DNA of 64,000 nt. Origin: Polyangiaceae bacterium. GTDB taxonomy: Bacteria; Myxococcota_A; Polyangia; Polyangiales; Polyangiaceae. Positions 52,931-61,598 of this stretch are shown here, piece by piece. The DNA lies in contig JACKEB010000011.1 of assembly GCA_020633205.1 (NCBI GenBank), positions 974,501 through 1,038,500 on the forward strand, given 5' to 3'. The stretch's first letter is position 1, and the number at the start of each line of letters is the position of its first letter. The translations under genes were made by a program, and so were the position numbers. The notes under the pieces are model-generated. The model ran no database searches and had not been told where the DNA came from. It saw only the letters and a program-made list of their open reading frames with translations.

Positions 52931-54691
52931 CTAGCTCAGGGTGCGCTCGAGCCCTTCGGTGTGCACGTAGCGGAACCACACCAGGTCGTCGATTTCGGCG
53001 CGCCCCGTGCCGGAGTTGAACACGGGCTTGTCCGCTCCCCACCGCCGGGTGAGGCGATCGACGGCGCAACGCGCGACCTCGAAGTACTCGTTGCGCTCTG
53101 CGGCGAGCTGCGCCTCGCTCATCGGACCCTCGTGGTCGCCAGCTGCGAACGACTGCGCCGCCTCTCGAAGTGCCTCGACCGTGAGCTCGATGGGCTCGAT
53201 ATCTGGCACAGGCTGCTCGGTGTGGCGCCACACCCCATCTCGCCAGTTCAAGCGATAGAGCGGCACGAACGTCTCGCCGTGATCCGCGACGAACTCGATG
53301 GCGCTCAGCAAGAACTCCAGGTCGGGCGCGTTTGCGTAGAAAGGTAGCGTCACGCGTACCCAGCCCGGCTTGATACCGATGACGTGTTTCTGTATTAGCG
53401 TGCGGAAACGCTCCGAGTGCGCGCGGTCGATGCTCAACAGGCGGTGCCCGTAGGGCCCAGCGCACGCACAGCCGGCGCGATTCTGGATGCCGAACAGGTG
53501 GTCCAGCAAGGCTGACACCAGGTCGTGATGCAAACCGGTGATGTTGAAGCTGATGATCGCCAGACGCTCCGTCGTCGCCGGACCAAGGACTTGGATCTTG
53601 GGGTGGGCCGAGAGGCGCTCGATGGCCTGCTTTGCGAGTTCGATCTCATGCTCGCGGATCCGCTCGGGACCGATCATCTCCTTCACCAAGAACGCCGTGC
53701 CTGCGCGCACGTCGCCCATGATGGCTGGCGTACCGGCTTCCTCTCGCTCCGCGAGATGGCTGACGTAGTCAATGGCGTCTTTTCCCGCGCCCGCCACGTA
53801 GTCCACCGTGCCGCCGCCGGGCTTTTCCGGGATGCGGGTGATGAACAACGCGCGATTTGCCGCGAGGATACCCGAGGCCTGGGGCCCTCCGATGAACTTG
53901 TGCGTCGACAAGAACAGCGCGTCGATGCGCGCATCCTCGTCTCCCTGGGGATGCATATCGATGGGCACGTAGGGTCCCGCCGCGGCGTAGTCGAAGCACG
54001 CGAACGCGCCAAAGCGATGCAGTAGCCGCGCGACGGCCGGCACGTCCGACAGCACACCAGTCACGTTGCTCGCGGCAGAGAAGGAGCCGAGCTTGAACGG
54101 GCGGTCCGCGTACTTCTTGAGCTGTTGCTCGAGGTGATCGAGGTCAATGCGCCCTGCGTCGTCCAGGGCGATTTCCACGACTTCCGCGATCGACTCGACC
54201 CACGGAAGCTCGTTGCTGTGATGTTCGTAGGGACCGATGAAGACCACCGGGCGCTCTTCGTCCTGGATTGCAGCGGACCAGCCGAAGCGACGCTCGAGGG
54301 GCTCTGGCAGGTTCCAGCCGAGGAGGCCGATCAACTTGTTGATCGCTGCCGTCGCACCAGGGCCAGTGAACAATACTTCATCTTCCGGACCCGCGTTCAA
54401 CGTGCGACGCACCACAGCCCGCGCGTTCTCTCGCAAGGTGGTCACGATGCGGCCCGTGGAGCTCACCGCAGTGTGGGTGTTTGCGTAGAACGGCCTGACG
54501 CGGCGCATCCAAGCTTCGATGAAGTGCAGGTAGCGACCCGTCGCGGTCAAATCTGCATAGAAAATCAGCCGTCGACCGAACGGAGTCTCGAGGTGGGCCC
54601 TGCGGCCTACTTCGTGTTGGCGGATGAAGGCGGCAATCTCATGGAAGGCTTCCACGACGCCCGGTCTACTCCAGCGGCCAGCGCCGCTCAA
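52931..54691 (-). CDS. PLP-dependent class V aminotransferase (cysteine desulfurase-like)
   Basis: The 586-residue protein has the fold-type I layout: NTHTAVSSTGRIVTTLREN, VLFTGPGATAAINKLIG, PYEHHSNELPW, FDYAAAGPYVPID and the PLP lysine in LFLSTHKFIGGPQAS. A cysteine-rich block, NRAGCACAGPYG, lies where SufS-type enzymes hold the catalytic cysteine loop. The C-terminal 120 residues are an extension beyond the usual 400-residue core. Selenocysteine lyase/desulfurase is the nearest class, but the reaction is uncertain. The start is unclear: TTG 54691 or GTG 54655; an earlier TTG (54742) would overlap the upstream gene. Confidence 0.82.
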   Translation of the reverse strand: MSGAGRWSRPGVVEAFHEIAAFIRQHEVGRRAHLETPFGRRLIFYADLTATGRYLHFIEAWMRRVRPFYANTHTAVSSTGRIVTTLRENARAVVRRTLNAGPEDEVLFTGPGATAAINKLIGLLGWNLPEPLERRFGWSAAIQDEERPVVFIGPYEHHSNELPWVESIAEVVEIALDDAGRIDLDHLEQQLKKYADRPFKLGSFSAASNVTGVLSDVPAVARLLHRFGAFACFDYAAAGPYVPIDMHPQGDEDARIDALFLSTHKFIGGPQASGILAANRALFITRIPEKPGGGTVDYVAGAGKDAIDYVSHLAEREEAGTPAIMGDVRAGTAFLVKEMIGPERIREHEIELAKQAIERLSAHPKIQVLGPATTERLAIISFNITGLHHDLVSALLDHLFGIQNRAGCACAGPYGHRLLSIDRAHSERFRTLIQKHVIGIKPGWVRVTLPFYANAPDLEFLLSAIEFVADHGETFVPLYRLNWRDGVWRHTEQPVPDIEPIELTVEALREAAQSFAAGDHEGPMSEAQLAAERNEYFEVARCAVDRLTRRWGADKPVFNSGTGRAEIDDLVWFRYVHTEGLERTLS

Positions 54692-54698
54692 GGACAGC

Positions 54699-55454
54699 CT
54701 ATTGGCACTTGCCGCTGAAGAGCTTGATATCGCGAACCGCAATCTGTGCGCTGTAGACGCCTGTTGCGCCGGTGATGCCCAGCTTGCGCGCTCCGTTTAA
54801 TCCAAGTTTCGCGCGCGTCACAGTCGCAGTTGACGCGGGGTCCGTACTCGCGTGCAGGGCTAGGGCGACATCGCCCTGGTGGACTCGCAAGCGCACCAGC
54901 TTCGCGCCAGCACTGCGCTGCACCTTCGCTCGCGAGCTTGGCTCATCCATATACGGGACGCCTTCCTTGCCCTGCCACAACTCGAGGAAGAGGTGTGGCT
55001 CCTCCATTGGAAAATGAATCCCCGCGGCAACGATTGGTAGAGTGGGGACGCCTAGGGAGGGTCCGCCCGCTCCAGGCTCGCTGGGGACTTCACCCTCGAG
55101 GAAAGTGAAGGCGATGCCGTCAGCGTATCGTTTGACGTCGCCGCCCTGCTCCAGCACCAAGGACAACTGAAGGTCCTCTACGCTCAGCTCGGTTGGCAGC
55201 CAGGCAGCGCTCACCTGACTTTGCTGCTGGAGCAGGCTGAGCGTCGCACCCTGGAGTTTGGCGTCCCCGATCAGCTTGAAACGGTCCCAGGATAGGGTGC
55301 TACACGCTGCGAGGTTCGGCGTATCGAGGCTTTGCTCACCGGCGTTCTCACTGTTCGCTGGGCCCTTCGCTTCGCCTTCTTTCGAACTTTGGAGTTGCTT
55401 ACATCCGAGCAGACTCACACCGAGGCACAACAAGAGCACAACGCTGCTTCGCAT
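54699..55454 (-). CDS. Lipoprotein with L-type lectin-like beta-sandwich
   Basis: The 251-residue product has a lipoprotein signal (SSVVLLLCLGVSLLGC) and a 30-residue linker. The body resembles a concanavalin-type sandwich: LSVEDLQLSLVLEQGGDVKR, YADGIAFTFLEGE (the 'ADG-I-AF' turn of L-type lectins) and QGDVALALHASTDPAS. That suggests sugar binding, but family assignment is by eye. The gene lies 43 bp downstream of the kinase gene and could be the last member of that transcript. Confidence 0.7.
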   Translation of the reverse strand: MRSSVVLLLCLGVSLLGCKQLQSSKEGEAKGPANSENAGEQSLDTPNLAACSTLSWDRFKLIGDAKLQGATLSLLQQQSQVSAAWLPTELSVEDLQLSLVLEQGGDVKRYADGIAFTFLEGEVPSEPGAGGPSLGVPTLPIVAAGIHFPMEEPHLFLELWQGKEGVPYMDEPSSRAKVQRSAGAKLVRLRVHQGDVALALHASTDPASTATVTRAKLGLNGARKLGITGATGVYSAQIAVRDIKLFSGKCQ

Positions 55455-55497
55455 AGGGGCGCGCTCACTAATCGAAGCGTGCCTGGCGTGTCAACGG

Positions 55498-57102
55498 CTA
55501 GCGGGAGCCAGACGCTTTATTTTCGCGCGGTAACCAAACACTGAACCGCGCACCTTGCCCCACCTCGGACTCGAGCGTCACTTTGCCGCCGTGGGCTCGC
55601 GCGACGGTGTCCACGATTGCCAGCCCGAGGCCGGTGCCGCCTTGTTCGGCCTCGGTGGTGTAAAAGCGTTCGAAGATCTTGTCGCGGCGTGCTTCAGGTA
55701 CGCCTGGGCCTTGATCTGCCACGCTCACCACGATGCCGCGAGGAAACTCGTGGGCGGTGACGATCACCGGCTGGTCCTTTGGGGAGTAGCGCTGCGCGTT
55801 CTCGATCAGGTTCGTGAACGCCGTCTCCAGATCTTCTTCTCGGCCGCGCACCCAGGTGTGTCGCGCCTGGAAGTAGAGCTCCACCTTGTGCGTAGAGGAG
55901 TCGTCTGCTTCATGAGCGTTCAGTCGCTTGCAGACGCGTTCGAGCAGCGAGTGCAGGTCGACGAGCGTCATGCCTTCCACCCGTGACTCGATGCGGCTCA
56001 AGAGCAGCAAGCGACTCACCAGTCGGTCCAGGCGCTGAGTATCCAGCAGGATGTTGTTGAGGAAGCGTTCCCGCGCGTCGGGGTCCTCGTGTGCACCCTC
56101 AGCCAACAGCTCAGCGGCGCCGCGAATCGAGGTCAGCGGTGACTTGAACTCGTGGGCTACGTCAGCCGCAAACTCGGAGATGTAGTTGAGGCGCGAGTCG
56201 AGCTCCTCGGTCATCGTGCGGAAGCTATGGGAGAGCTCGCGGATCTCTCCGCTGCCACCGACGGGCAAGGCGACTCCGCGCTCACCCGCGGCGATGCGTT
56301 TCGCTGCGCGTGACAGCCGACTGAGCGGCCGCGAGATAGAGAAAGCGAGCAGCAAGGTAATGCCGGTGCTCAACACCAGAGCAACCGTCAGCACCTTGAA
56401 CAATCCCGCGCGGATACGATACAGCTCGAGCAGCACCGGTCGCGTGGAGCGCGTGACGTAGACCACGCCCGCCACCTCGTCTGGGGTGGCAGGTGACATC
56501 ACCGGGGTCGTGGCAAACAGAAAGACGGCTTGGGGTCGGTGGGCGAGGCGCGTTTGAGCGGCGTCTTTGCCCTTGCGAGCAGCCACGACCTCGCTCCGCT
56601 CGGGGATGTCTGGCCAGGTCGTCTTGGCGCCGCTGCGGAGCACGCGGTAGCCCTGTTCTCGCGTGGAGACATCGACCCAGTGGGGGGGCTCAGGTTCGGG
56701 GCCCTCTGGAGGTCCATCGCGATGTGAGTCGATCAAGACCACGCCTTCAGCGTCCAGGATCCGCACGCGCGTGCGCGTGCGTTTGGCCGCTGTCTCCAAG
56801 ATCGCCCGGTGCCGGGCGTCTCCTAGCTCGATGCTGTTTCTGAGGTCCTCCTCGAGCAGCGCGCGCGTGAGCGCGGCTTGGTCATTCATGTCGCGCTCGA
56901 GAGCGCTCAGCAGCTGGCGTTCGTAGATGCGCGCGAACTCGAGGCCAGCTACGGGCACTAGCACGACGGTGACGTTGATCAGGAGCAAGCGCAGCCAGAT
57001 CCGCCCAAGCTTGTTCGTGAGCCACTCCCGCACGCCAAAACCCGTAGCGCGCGTGGAACTCGACGACGACTGCGCGCTCTCGCCGTTACCGTCCGGAAGC
57101 AT
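55498..57102 (-). CDS. ChvG-like sensor histidine kinase
   Basis: The 534-residue protein has a membrane helix at 36-56, a periplasmic sensor region (57-232) with NSIELGDARHRAILETAAKR, and a second helix near 233-257. A HAMP domain (SRPLSRLSRAAKRIAAGERG), HisKA with H317 in FAADVAHEFKSPLTS and an ATPase domain with NLIENAQ, DQGPGV and GGTGLGLAI follow. The architecture matches ChvG/ExoS-type kinases that sense envelope or acid stress. The start ATG shares one base with the stop of the response-regulator gene, so the pair is tightly coupled. The signal sensed is not evident. Confidence 0.92.
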   Translation of the reverse strand: MLPDGNGESAQSSSSSTRATGFGVREWLTNKLGRIWLRLLLINVTVVLVPVAGLEFARIYERQLLSALERDMNDQAALTRALLEEDLRNSIELGDARHRAILETAAKRTRTRVRILDAEGVVLIDSHRDGPPEGPEPEPPHWVDVSTREQGYRVLRSGAKTTWPDIPERSEVVAARKGKDAAQTRLAHRPQAVFLFATTPVMSPATPDEVAGVVYVTRSTRPVLLELYRIRAGLFKVLTVALVLSTGITLLLAFSISRPLSRLSRAAKRIAAGERGVALPVGGSGEIRELSHSFRTMTEELDSRLNYISEFAADVAHEFKSPLTSIRGAAELLAEGAHEDPDARERFLNNILLDTQRLDRLVSRLLLLSRIESRVEGMTLVDLHSLLERVCKRLNAHEADDSSTHKVELYFQARHTWVRGREEDLETAFTNLIENAQRYSPKDQPVIVTAHEFPRGIVVSVADQGPGVPEARRDKIFERFYTTEAEQGGTGLGLAIVDTVARAHGGKVTLESEVGQGARFSVWLPRENKASGSR

Positions 57103-57863
57103 CAGGCCTCCGCGGCCTTGTACCCGACGCCGTGAACCGTGGTGATTGGGTCGAAGCCGAGCTCCTTGAACTTCTTGCGGATGCGCCTGATATGCGTGTC
57201 GATGGTGCGTTCGGTCACGAGCGCGCTGTCGGCGTAGCCGCGATCCATCAGCTGCGCGCGGCTGAGCACGATGCCTGGGCGCTCGAGCAGCGCGGCCAGC
57301 ACGCCAAACTCCGTGGGTGTTAGATCGACGCGGGCGCCAGCGAAGCGCACTTCGTGGCGTTCGAAGTCGATGGCGATGTGCGCGTGCTCGACCTTCGTTC
57401 CGCGGTTTTCGGAGCGCTCGGTCGCCTCGGCGTCAGCTGACGCCTCCTGGCTCCTGGGCGCTTCACTCGCCATTTGTTTGGCCATGGCCAGGGCATCTTC
57501 GAAGCGACGCAGCACGGCTCGCACGCGGGCCACGAGCTCTCGAGGCGAGAACGGCTTGGTCAGGTAGTCGTCTCCCCCGAGCTCGAGCCCTACGATGCGA
57601 TCCACTTCTTCGCCCCGCGCGGACAAGAAGAGCACCGGCACCCGAGAGCGGCGCTTGAGTTGACGGCAAACCTCCAGGCCGTCGATCTCTGGGAGCATGA
57701 CGTCGAGCACGACGAGCTCCGGTGGATCGCGCTCCGCGAGCTCCAGCGCGCGCTGCCCGTCTTCAGCGACGCTGACGCGGAAGCCTTCGCGGCTCAACGC
57801 GTACTGAACCACCTCGCGGATACGCGCTTCGTCATCAACGACCAGGATGTGCTTCGAACTCAA
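57102..57863 (-). CDS. ChvI/OmpR-family response regulator
   Basis: The 253-residue protein has a receiver with acidic D10 and D11, the phosphoacceptor D54 in VVLDVMLPEIDG and K103 in DYLTKPFSPREL. An unusually long linker (about 120-160, rich in Ser, Glu and Ala) separates it from a winged helix-turn-helix (VDLTPTEFGVLAALLERPG, SALVTERTIDTHIRRIRKKF). It is the partner of the overlapping kinase and binds target promoters when phosphorylated. The upstream membrane-protein genes are on the same transcript. Confidence 0.95.
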   Translation of the reverse strand: MSSKHILVVDDEARIREVVQYALSREGFRVSVAEDGQRALELAERDPPELVVLDVMLPEIDGLEVCRQLKRRSRVPVLFLSARGEEVDRIVGLELGGDDYLTKPFSPRELVARVRAVLRRFEDALAMAKQMASEAPRSQEASADAEATERSENRGTKVEHAHIAIDFERHEVRFAGARVDLTPTEFGVLAALLERPGIVLSRAQLMDRGYADSALVTERTIDTHIRRIRKKFKELGFDPITTVHGVGYKAAEA

Positions 57864-57880
57864 GCGCTGCTTCCGTATGG

Positions 57881-58591
57881 TTATGCGGCTGGAGCTTCAC
57901 CGTGGCTCAGGTCCGCGTCGTCTGCTGGGGGTGGGCTCGGAGTATAGTCTTCGCTGGCTTCGCTCAGGCCTTCGATGCGCGCCCAAAGCTCGCTCACGAT
58001 ATCACCGACTCCTTCGGCGGACGAACCGCTTAGCCGCACCAGGACCAGCTGGGTGCGTAACGCGGAGACGAGCTCCGCCAGTTCCTCCAGCGCCCGCGCG
58101 TCGCGCTCCGCTAGCTGGTAGAGGCGCCGCACGTTCTCGAGGTGCAAGCGCGCGGAGGCCCGGAGGCGCGAGGGGGCGCCCTGACGCTCCAGCTGCTCGA
58201 GCTTGCGTTCGGCGGTGCCCAGGTGGAACGCATCGCGGTGGAGCAGCTCCACCAGCTCCTGGTGTCGCGCCGCCACCCGGTTCACCTCGTCCAAGATGCT
58301 CTGCGCGGACTGCGCGTTGAGCAGGCGCTCGAGAGGTGAACCGGTCACGGATCCGACGCCTTCTTCGAGTGCGACCCGAATGCGTGTGACGACTTCGTAG
58401 GCCTGCAAGTCGTAGCGTGGAGGCTCCTTCTTCGCTGTCCACGCGATGGGCGCCCACAGCGGCCACAGCGGGATCGCCGTGAGTGCGTTCACGAGCGCCG
58501 TCCGATCCTTTCGCTCCGCTCGGCGGTAGAGCGCCACTGCGCAGGCGACCCCAGCCGCCAAGTAGAGCAGCGACAGGTCGAGCAGCCTCAT
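57881..58591 (-). CDS. Membrane-anchored coiled-coil protein
   Basis: The 236-residue product has two N-terminal hydrophobic segments (LSLLYLAAGVACAVALY, ALTAIPLWPLWAPIAW) and then a long cytoplasmic helical region with heptad character (LHRDAFHLGTAERKLEQLER, LYQLAERDARALEELAELVS). It ends in a Pro/Asp tail. I recognise no family. Its ATG overlaps the preceding gene's stop by 4 bp, and the response-regulator gene begins 17 bp after it, so it probably acts in the same circuit. Confidence 0.75.
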   Translation of the reverse strand: MRLLDLSLLYLAAGVACAVALYRRAERKDRTALVNALTAIPLWPLWAPIAWTAKKEPPRYDLQAYEVVTRIRVALEEGVGSVTGSPLERLLNAQSAQSILDEVNRVAARHQELVELLHRDAFHLGTAERKLEQLERQGAPSRLRASARLHLENVRRLYQLAERDARALEELAELVSALRTQLVLVRLSGSSAEGVGDIVSELWARIEGLSEASEDYTPSPPPADDADLSHGEAPAA

Positions 58592-59547
58592 GGTGTCGCT
58601 CCGTACGCCGCTTGCGATGGCGTGCCGTCATCGGCCACAGGGATCGCCGGTTCGATCACCGGCTGCGGCGTGTCGGTTTCGGGCTTTGCCACCTCGGTCC
58701 CAGGCCCGACGTCGAGGGTCTTGGGGGTGAGGTCCTGCACTTCCTGACGGATACGCGCTTCGGGGTCCGTTGCGGCCTCGGTTGCAGTGCCGTGGGTTGC
58801 AGGGCCGCGGGTTGCTGGCAGCCTTTGGGCTCCACGCGTCGCTTGCTCCTCCCAGTCGTCGGTCGCATTCGCGCTGAGTGCTCGACTTCGTCCGTAGATC
58901 CCCACGGCAGACTTGCTGCTGGTGAACACCGAGTCGGCGAAGGTGCCTTCACGGGCGCGCACGAAGGGCACGCTATCTTGCGACGGCCGCCCGAAGAACG
59001 GTCGCAGCATCCATGCGGTTTGCCCGAGCACTCCAAAAAACACGATGCCGCAGGTCATGGCAGTCGCCAGTGCGCGCCAGGACCCTTCCAGTCCTCGCCA
59101 GATGATGCCCAGCGCCGCGAGGCCCGACGTGAGGTACATCAACACAGCAGTCAGCACCGACGCGTGGTAGCCGAGCCCCCGATCAACGGCGAGCCACAGC
59201 ACCGGCGCGCACGCCAGGAGCACGAGCGCGGCGCGCGCTGCGGCGGCGAGGGTCAATGCGGCGACACTAGAGAAGCTCCGGCGTCCTCCAAAGCCCACAA
59301 CCAATGCGTGGAACGCTGGCACGCACACGACCAACGTCGCAAACAGCGCCATCGGCAACTTGAGCGCAGAGAAGGCGATCTGCGCTCCTCCACGAAAGCT
59401 CCCAAGCACGCCTCCAAACACCGCTGCACCCACGCCGAGACAGGCCACGGAAGTCAGCGCGAGCTCTCGCAGCCCCTCAGGGCGATCGCAACGCTCGGCT
59501 ATTTCCGCGGGGTCACGCAGCAGCGCGGACAGGATCGCGGCGCTCAT
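58588..59547 (-). CDS. Polytopic membrane protein of the ChvGI operon
   Basis: The 319-residue product has six membrane segments in its first 200 residues: LALTSVACLGVGAAVFGGVLG, LPMALFATLVVCVPAFHALVV, AALVLLACAPVLWLAV, HASVLTAVLMYLTSGLAALG and IVFFGVLGQTAWM among them. A soluble tail of about 100 residues, rich in Pro, Thr and Glu, follows. No family is recognised. The start ATG at 59547 (MSAAILSALLRDPAEIAE) is shared by one base with the upstream stop. A longer frame to 60039 is Arg/Gly-rich non-coding sequence. Confidence 0.75.
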   Translation of the reverse strand: MSAAILSALLRDPAEIAERCDRPEGLRELALTSVACLGVGAAVFGGVLGSFRGGAQIAFSALKLPMALFATLVVCVPAFHALVVGFGGRRSFSSVAALTLAAAARAALVLLACAPVLWLAVDRGLGYHASVLTAVLMYLTSGLAALGIIWRGLEGSWRALATAMTCGIVFFGVLGQTAWMLRPFFGRPSQDSVPFVRAREGTFADSVFTSSKSAVGIYGRSRALSANATDDWEEQATRGAQRLPATRGPATHGTATEAATDPEARIRQEVQDLTPKTLDVGPGTEVAKPETDTPQPVIEPAIPVADDGTPSQAAYGATP

Positions 59548-60221
59548 CACGCACCTCCCAGGATGGGCAGCAGCGCTCCCCAGACTCGAGTTGCCAAGGC
59601 AATCGCGAACAGCGCGAAGCCGCCTGCAACGGCCATTGCGCCCAGCGCGGACTCCGCCTTGCCAGCAAAGCCTTGGCGCAACACATCTGCGAGCATGCGC
59701 AGGAGCGCCACCCCGCCGCCCAGCCAAAGGCCGACGGTGACCGCTCCAGCTGCCGCGCCGGAAGACTCGCTGCTCACCACGAAGAGTGCCGCGGCGGGCG
59801 CCAGCCCCGCGAGCAGAACGCCTGCGCTCGCGACGCTGCGTGCGACGCTGCCAGCGATGGCGTGTCCGTCGATCGGAGCGCGGCACATCGACAAGAAGAC
59901 GAACACCGATGGTGCGCCGACCAGCGCCACCAGAATCAAGCCCAGCGGTACGCCAACCGCGTGCTGAAACAGGCTCTGCGCGCCGACTCGTGCGCCAAGC
60001 GCGACCCCATACAAGCTCGAAAGCCCAAGCCCAATGCACACTCGGCGCGCGATCTCCCGCCCGCTCGCCTTTTCGTCGAGCGCGATCAGGCGCGTAGCCC
60101 AGCCCGCCGGGGCTTCGCGCTTTGCCGTGGGGATCTTCGGAATGCCAGGGAAGGCGCCTGGCGCCGTCTCACTGTTCGTTGTGCCGCTCTGTGGAGCGCA
60201 GTCCACCGTTCCTACCACCAT
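59547..60221 (-). CDS. Polytopic membrane protein, first gene of the ChvGI operon
   Basis: The 224-residue product has a soluble N-terminal 55 residues (KIPTAKREAPAGWATRLIAL) and then five to six membrane helices: LSSLYGVALGARVGAQSLF, VGVPLGLILVALVGAPSVFV, SAGVLLAGLAPAAALFVVS, GAVTVGLWLGGGVALLRML and AMAVAGGFALFAIALATR. No family is recognised, but the helix pattern resembles that of the following gene and may reflect a subunit pair. It heads the overlapping operon and is divergent from the class I/II aminotransferase. Confidence 0.75.
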   Translation of the reverse strand: MVVGTVDCAPQSGTTNSETAPGAFPGIPKIPTAKREAPAGWATRLIALDEKASGREIARRVCIGLGLSSLYGVALGARVGAQSLFQHAVGVPLGLILVALVGAPSVFVFLSMCRAPIDGHAIAGSVARSVASAGVLLAGLAPAAALFVVSSESSGAAAGAVTVGLWLGGGVALLRMLADVLRQGFAGKAESALGAMAVAGGFALFAIALATRVWGALLPILGGA

Positions 60222-60331
60222 GTCATCCTCCGTCGTGCCTCGCGCAGGCTCTGCGCGTGGGGCGGTCTCCCTCCGCCAACCCTGTTCTTTCTAGACGCCG
60301 GATGCGGCGCCTCGAGGGAGGCGGCGCGGCG

Positions 60332-60394
60332 ATGTGGCGGAACAAATGTGGCGACGCCCCGCCTGTCTGCGCCAAATGTGGCGAAGATGTGGCG
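60332..60394. repeat. ATGTGGCG direct repeats in the divergent promoter region
   Basis: ATGTGGCG occurs at 60332-60339, 60346-60353, 60376-60383 and 60387-60394, and a one-base variant (ATGCGGCG) at 60302-60309. All are on the same strand, between the divergent starts at 60221 and 60426. The cluster could be a binding site array for a regulator. Confidence 0.7.
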
Positions 60395-60425
60395 GCCGGC
60401 GCGTTTCCCAGGCAGAAGCCGGGGT

Positions 60426-61595
60426 ATGACTCGGCCGAGCTTCTCCACACGCGTCTCTGGCGAGGCCTCGCCGAGCTCTTGGGCGCTCGCAGTCGCCGAG
60501 GCGCAGGCACACGGTGGCATTCGTCTAGACCTCACCCTGTCCAACCCGACCCGCGCCGGTATCGAGTTTCCGGAGCGATTGCTGCAGGGGCTGAGCGATC
60601 CGCGCGGTAACATGTACGTCCCGCGCGCGCTGGGCGAACACGCCACCCGCCGCTCGGTCGCCGACCTCTACAACGCCCGAGGGTTCGCCGTGCGAGCGGA
60701 AGACGTCGTGCTCACAGCTAGCACGAGCGAGGCCTACGCGTTCCTCTTCAAGCTGTTCTGCGATCCGGGAGATCGCGTGCTCGCTCCCACGCCCAGCTAC
60801 CCGCTGTTCGAACACCTGGCGAGGCTCGAGTCGGTGGAACTCGAGCCTTATGAACTGACTTACGATGGGGACTGGCACCTTGCGGCGAACGCGCTGCCGA
60901 GTCACTCAGAATGCGTTTCCATGCGGATCAAGCTTGCGCTTGCGGTCAGCCCCAACAACCCGACGGGCAGCTGCCTCTCTCACGAGGAGCTCGCGCGCCT
61001 GGCGGCGTCGGCGGGGGTCGTGGTCAGCGACGAGGTCTTCGCGAGCTACCCGCTCACCGACCAGCTGCTGCCGAGCGCGCTCGACTGCGACCCCAGCGTG
61101 CCTCGAGTCGTACTCGGGGGCCTATCCAAGGAACTCGCGCTGCCTCAGCTCAAGCTCGGCTGGATGATCCTGGGGGGACCGGAAGACTTTCGCGAGGCCA
61201 CCCGCCAGCGTCTCGAGCTGATTTGCGACACCTTCCTCTCGGTGAACACGCCGGTTCAGCTTGCGTTGAACGAGCTAATCCGTGCGGCAACGCCAATACG
61301 CGCTAGCATAGCGGAACGCGTGCAACAGAACTACGCGAGCATTCGGCAGGCGCTTCAGAGCACCTCTGCCAGTCTGCTCCGAGCCACGGGGGGCTGGTAC
61401 GCCTGCGTGCGCCTTCCGGGCACGCGGGATGACGAGGACTGGGCGATGCGTCTGTTGCAGCGGGGGGTACTGGTGCAACCCGGCTACTTCTACGATCTCG
61501 GGTTCCCGGCAAGCATCGTGCTGAGTCTCCTCACGGAGCCCCAAGATTTGGATCAGGGGGTGAGGGAGCTCTGCGAGGCGCTGGCTGACGTCTGA
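60426..61595 (+). CDS. Class I/II aminotransferase
   Basis: The 389-residue protein has the fold-type I aminotransferase layout: LDLTLSNPTRAGIEFPERLL at the N-terminus, SPNNPTGSCLSHEELARLA, VVSDEVFASY and the PLP lysine in LGGLSKELALPQLKLGWM. The substrate is not evident; the class includes aspartate and alanine aminotransferases. The ATG at 60426 follows AGCCGGGGT. It lies convergent with the sigma54 activator gene, with a 3-bp gap. Confidence 0.88.
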   Translation: MTRPSFSTRVSGEASPSSWALAVAEAQAHGGIRLDLTLSNPTRAGIEFPERLLQGLSDPRGNMYVPRALGEHATRRSVADLYNARGFAVRAEDVVLTASTSEAYAFLFKLFCDPGDRVLAPTPSYPLFEHLARLESVELEPYELTYDGDWHLAANALPSHSECVSMRIKLALAVSPNNPTGSCLSHEELARLAASAGVVVSDEVFASYPLTDQLLPSALDCDPSVPRVVLGGLSKELALPQLKLGWMILGGPEDFREATRQRLELICDTFLSVNTPVQLALNELIRAATPIRASIAERVQQNYASIRQALQSTSASLLRATGGWYACVRLPGTRDDEDWAMRLLQRGVLVQPGYFYDLGFPASIVLSLLTEPQDLDQGVRELCEALADV

Positions 61596-61598
61596 GCT

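Noticed and set aside
58483..59967. A 494-residue plus-strand frame antisense to the ChvGI operon genes
   Set aside because: It is an antisense shadow of the membrane-protein genes, with Arg/Ser/Pro-biased content and no motif.
60331..60424. A possible zinc-ribbon peptide (two Cys pairs) encoded by the ATGTGGCG repeats
   Set aside because: The cysteine codons arise from the repeat itself. The frame has no start signal and runs into the next gene.
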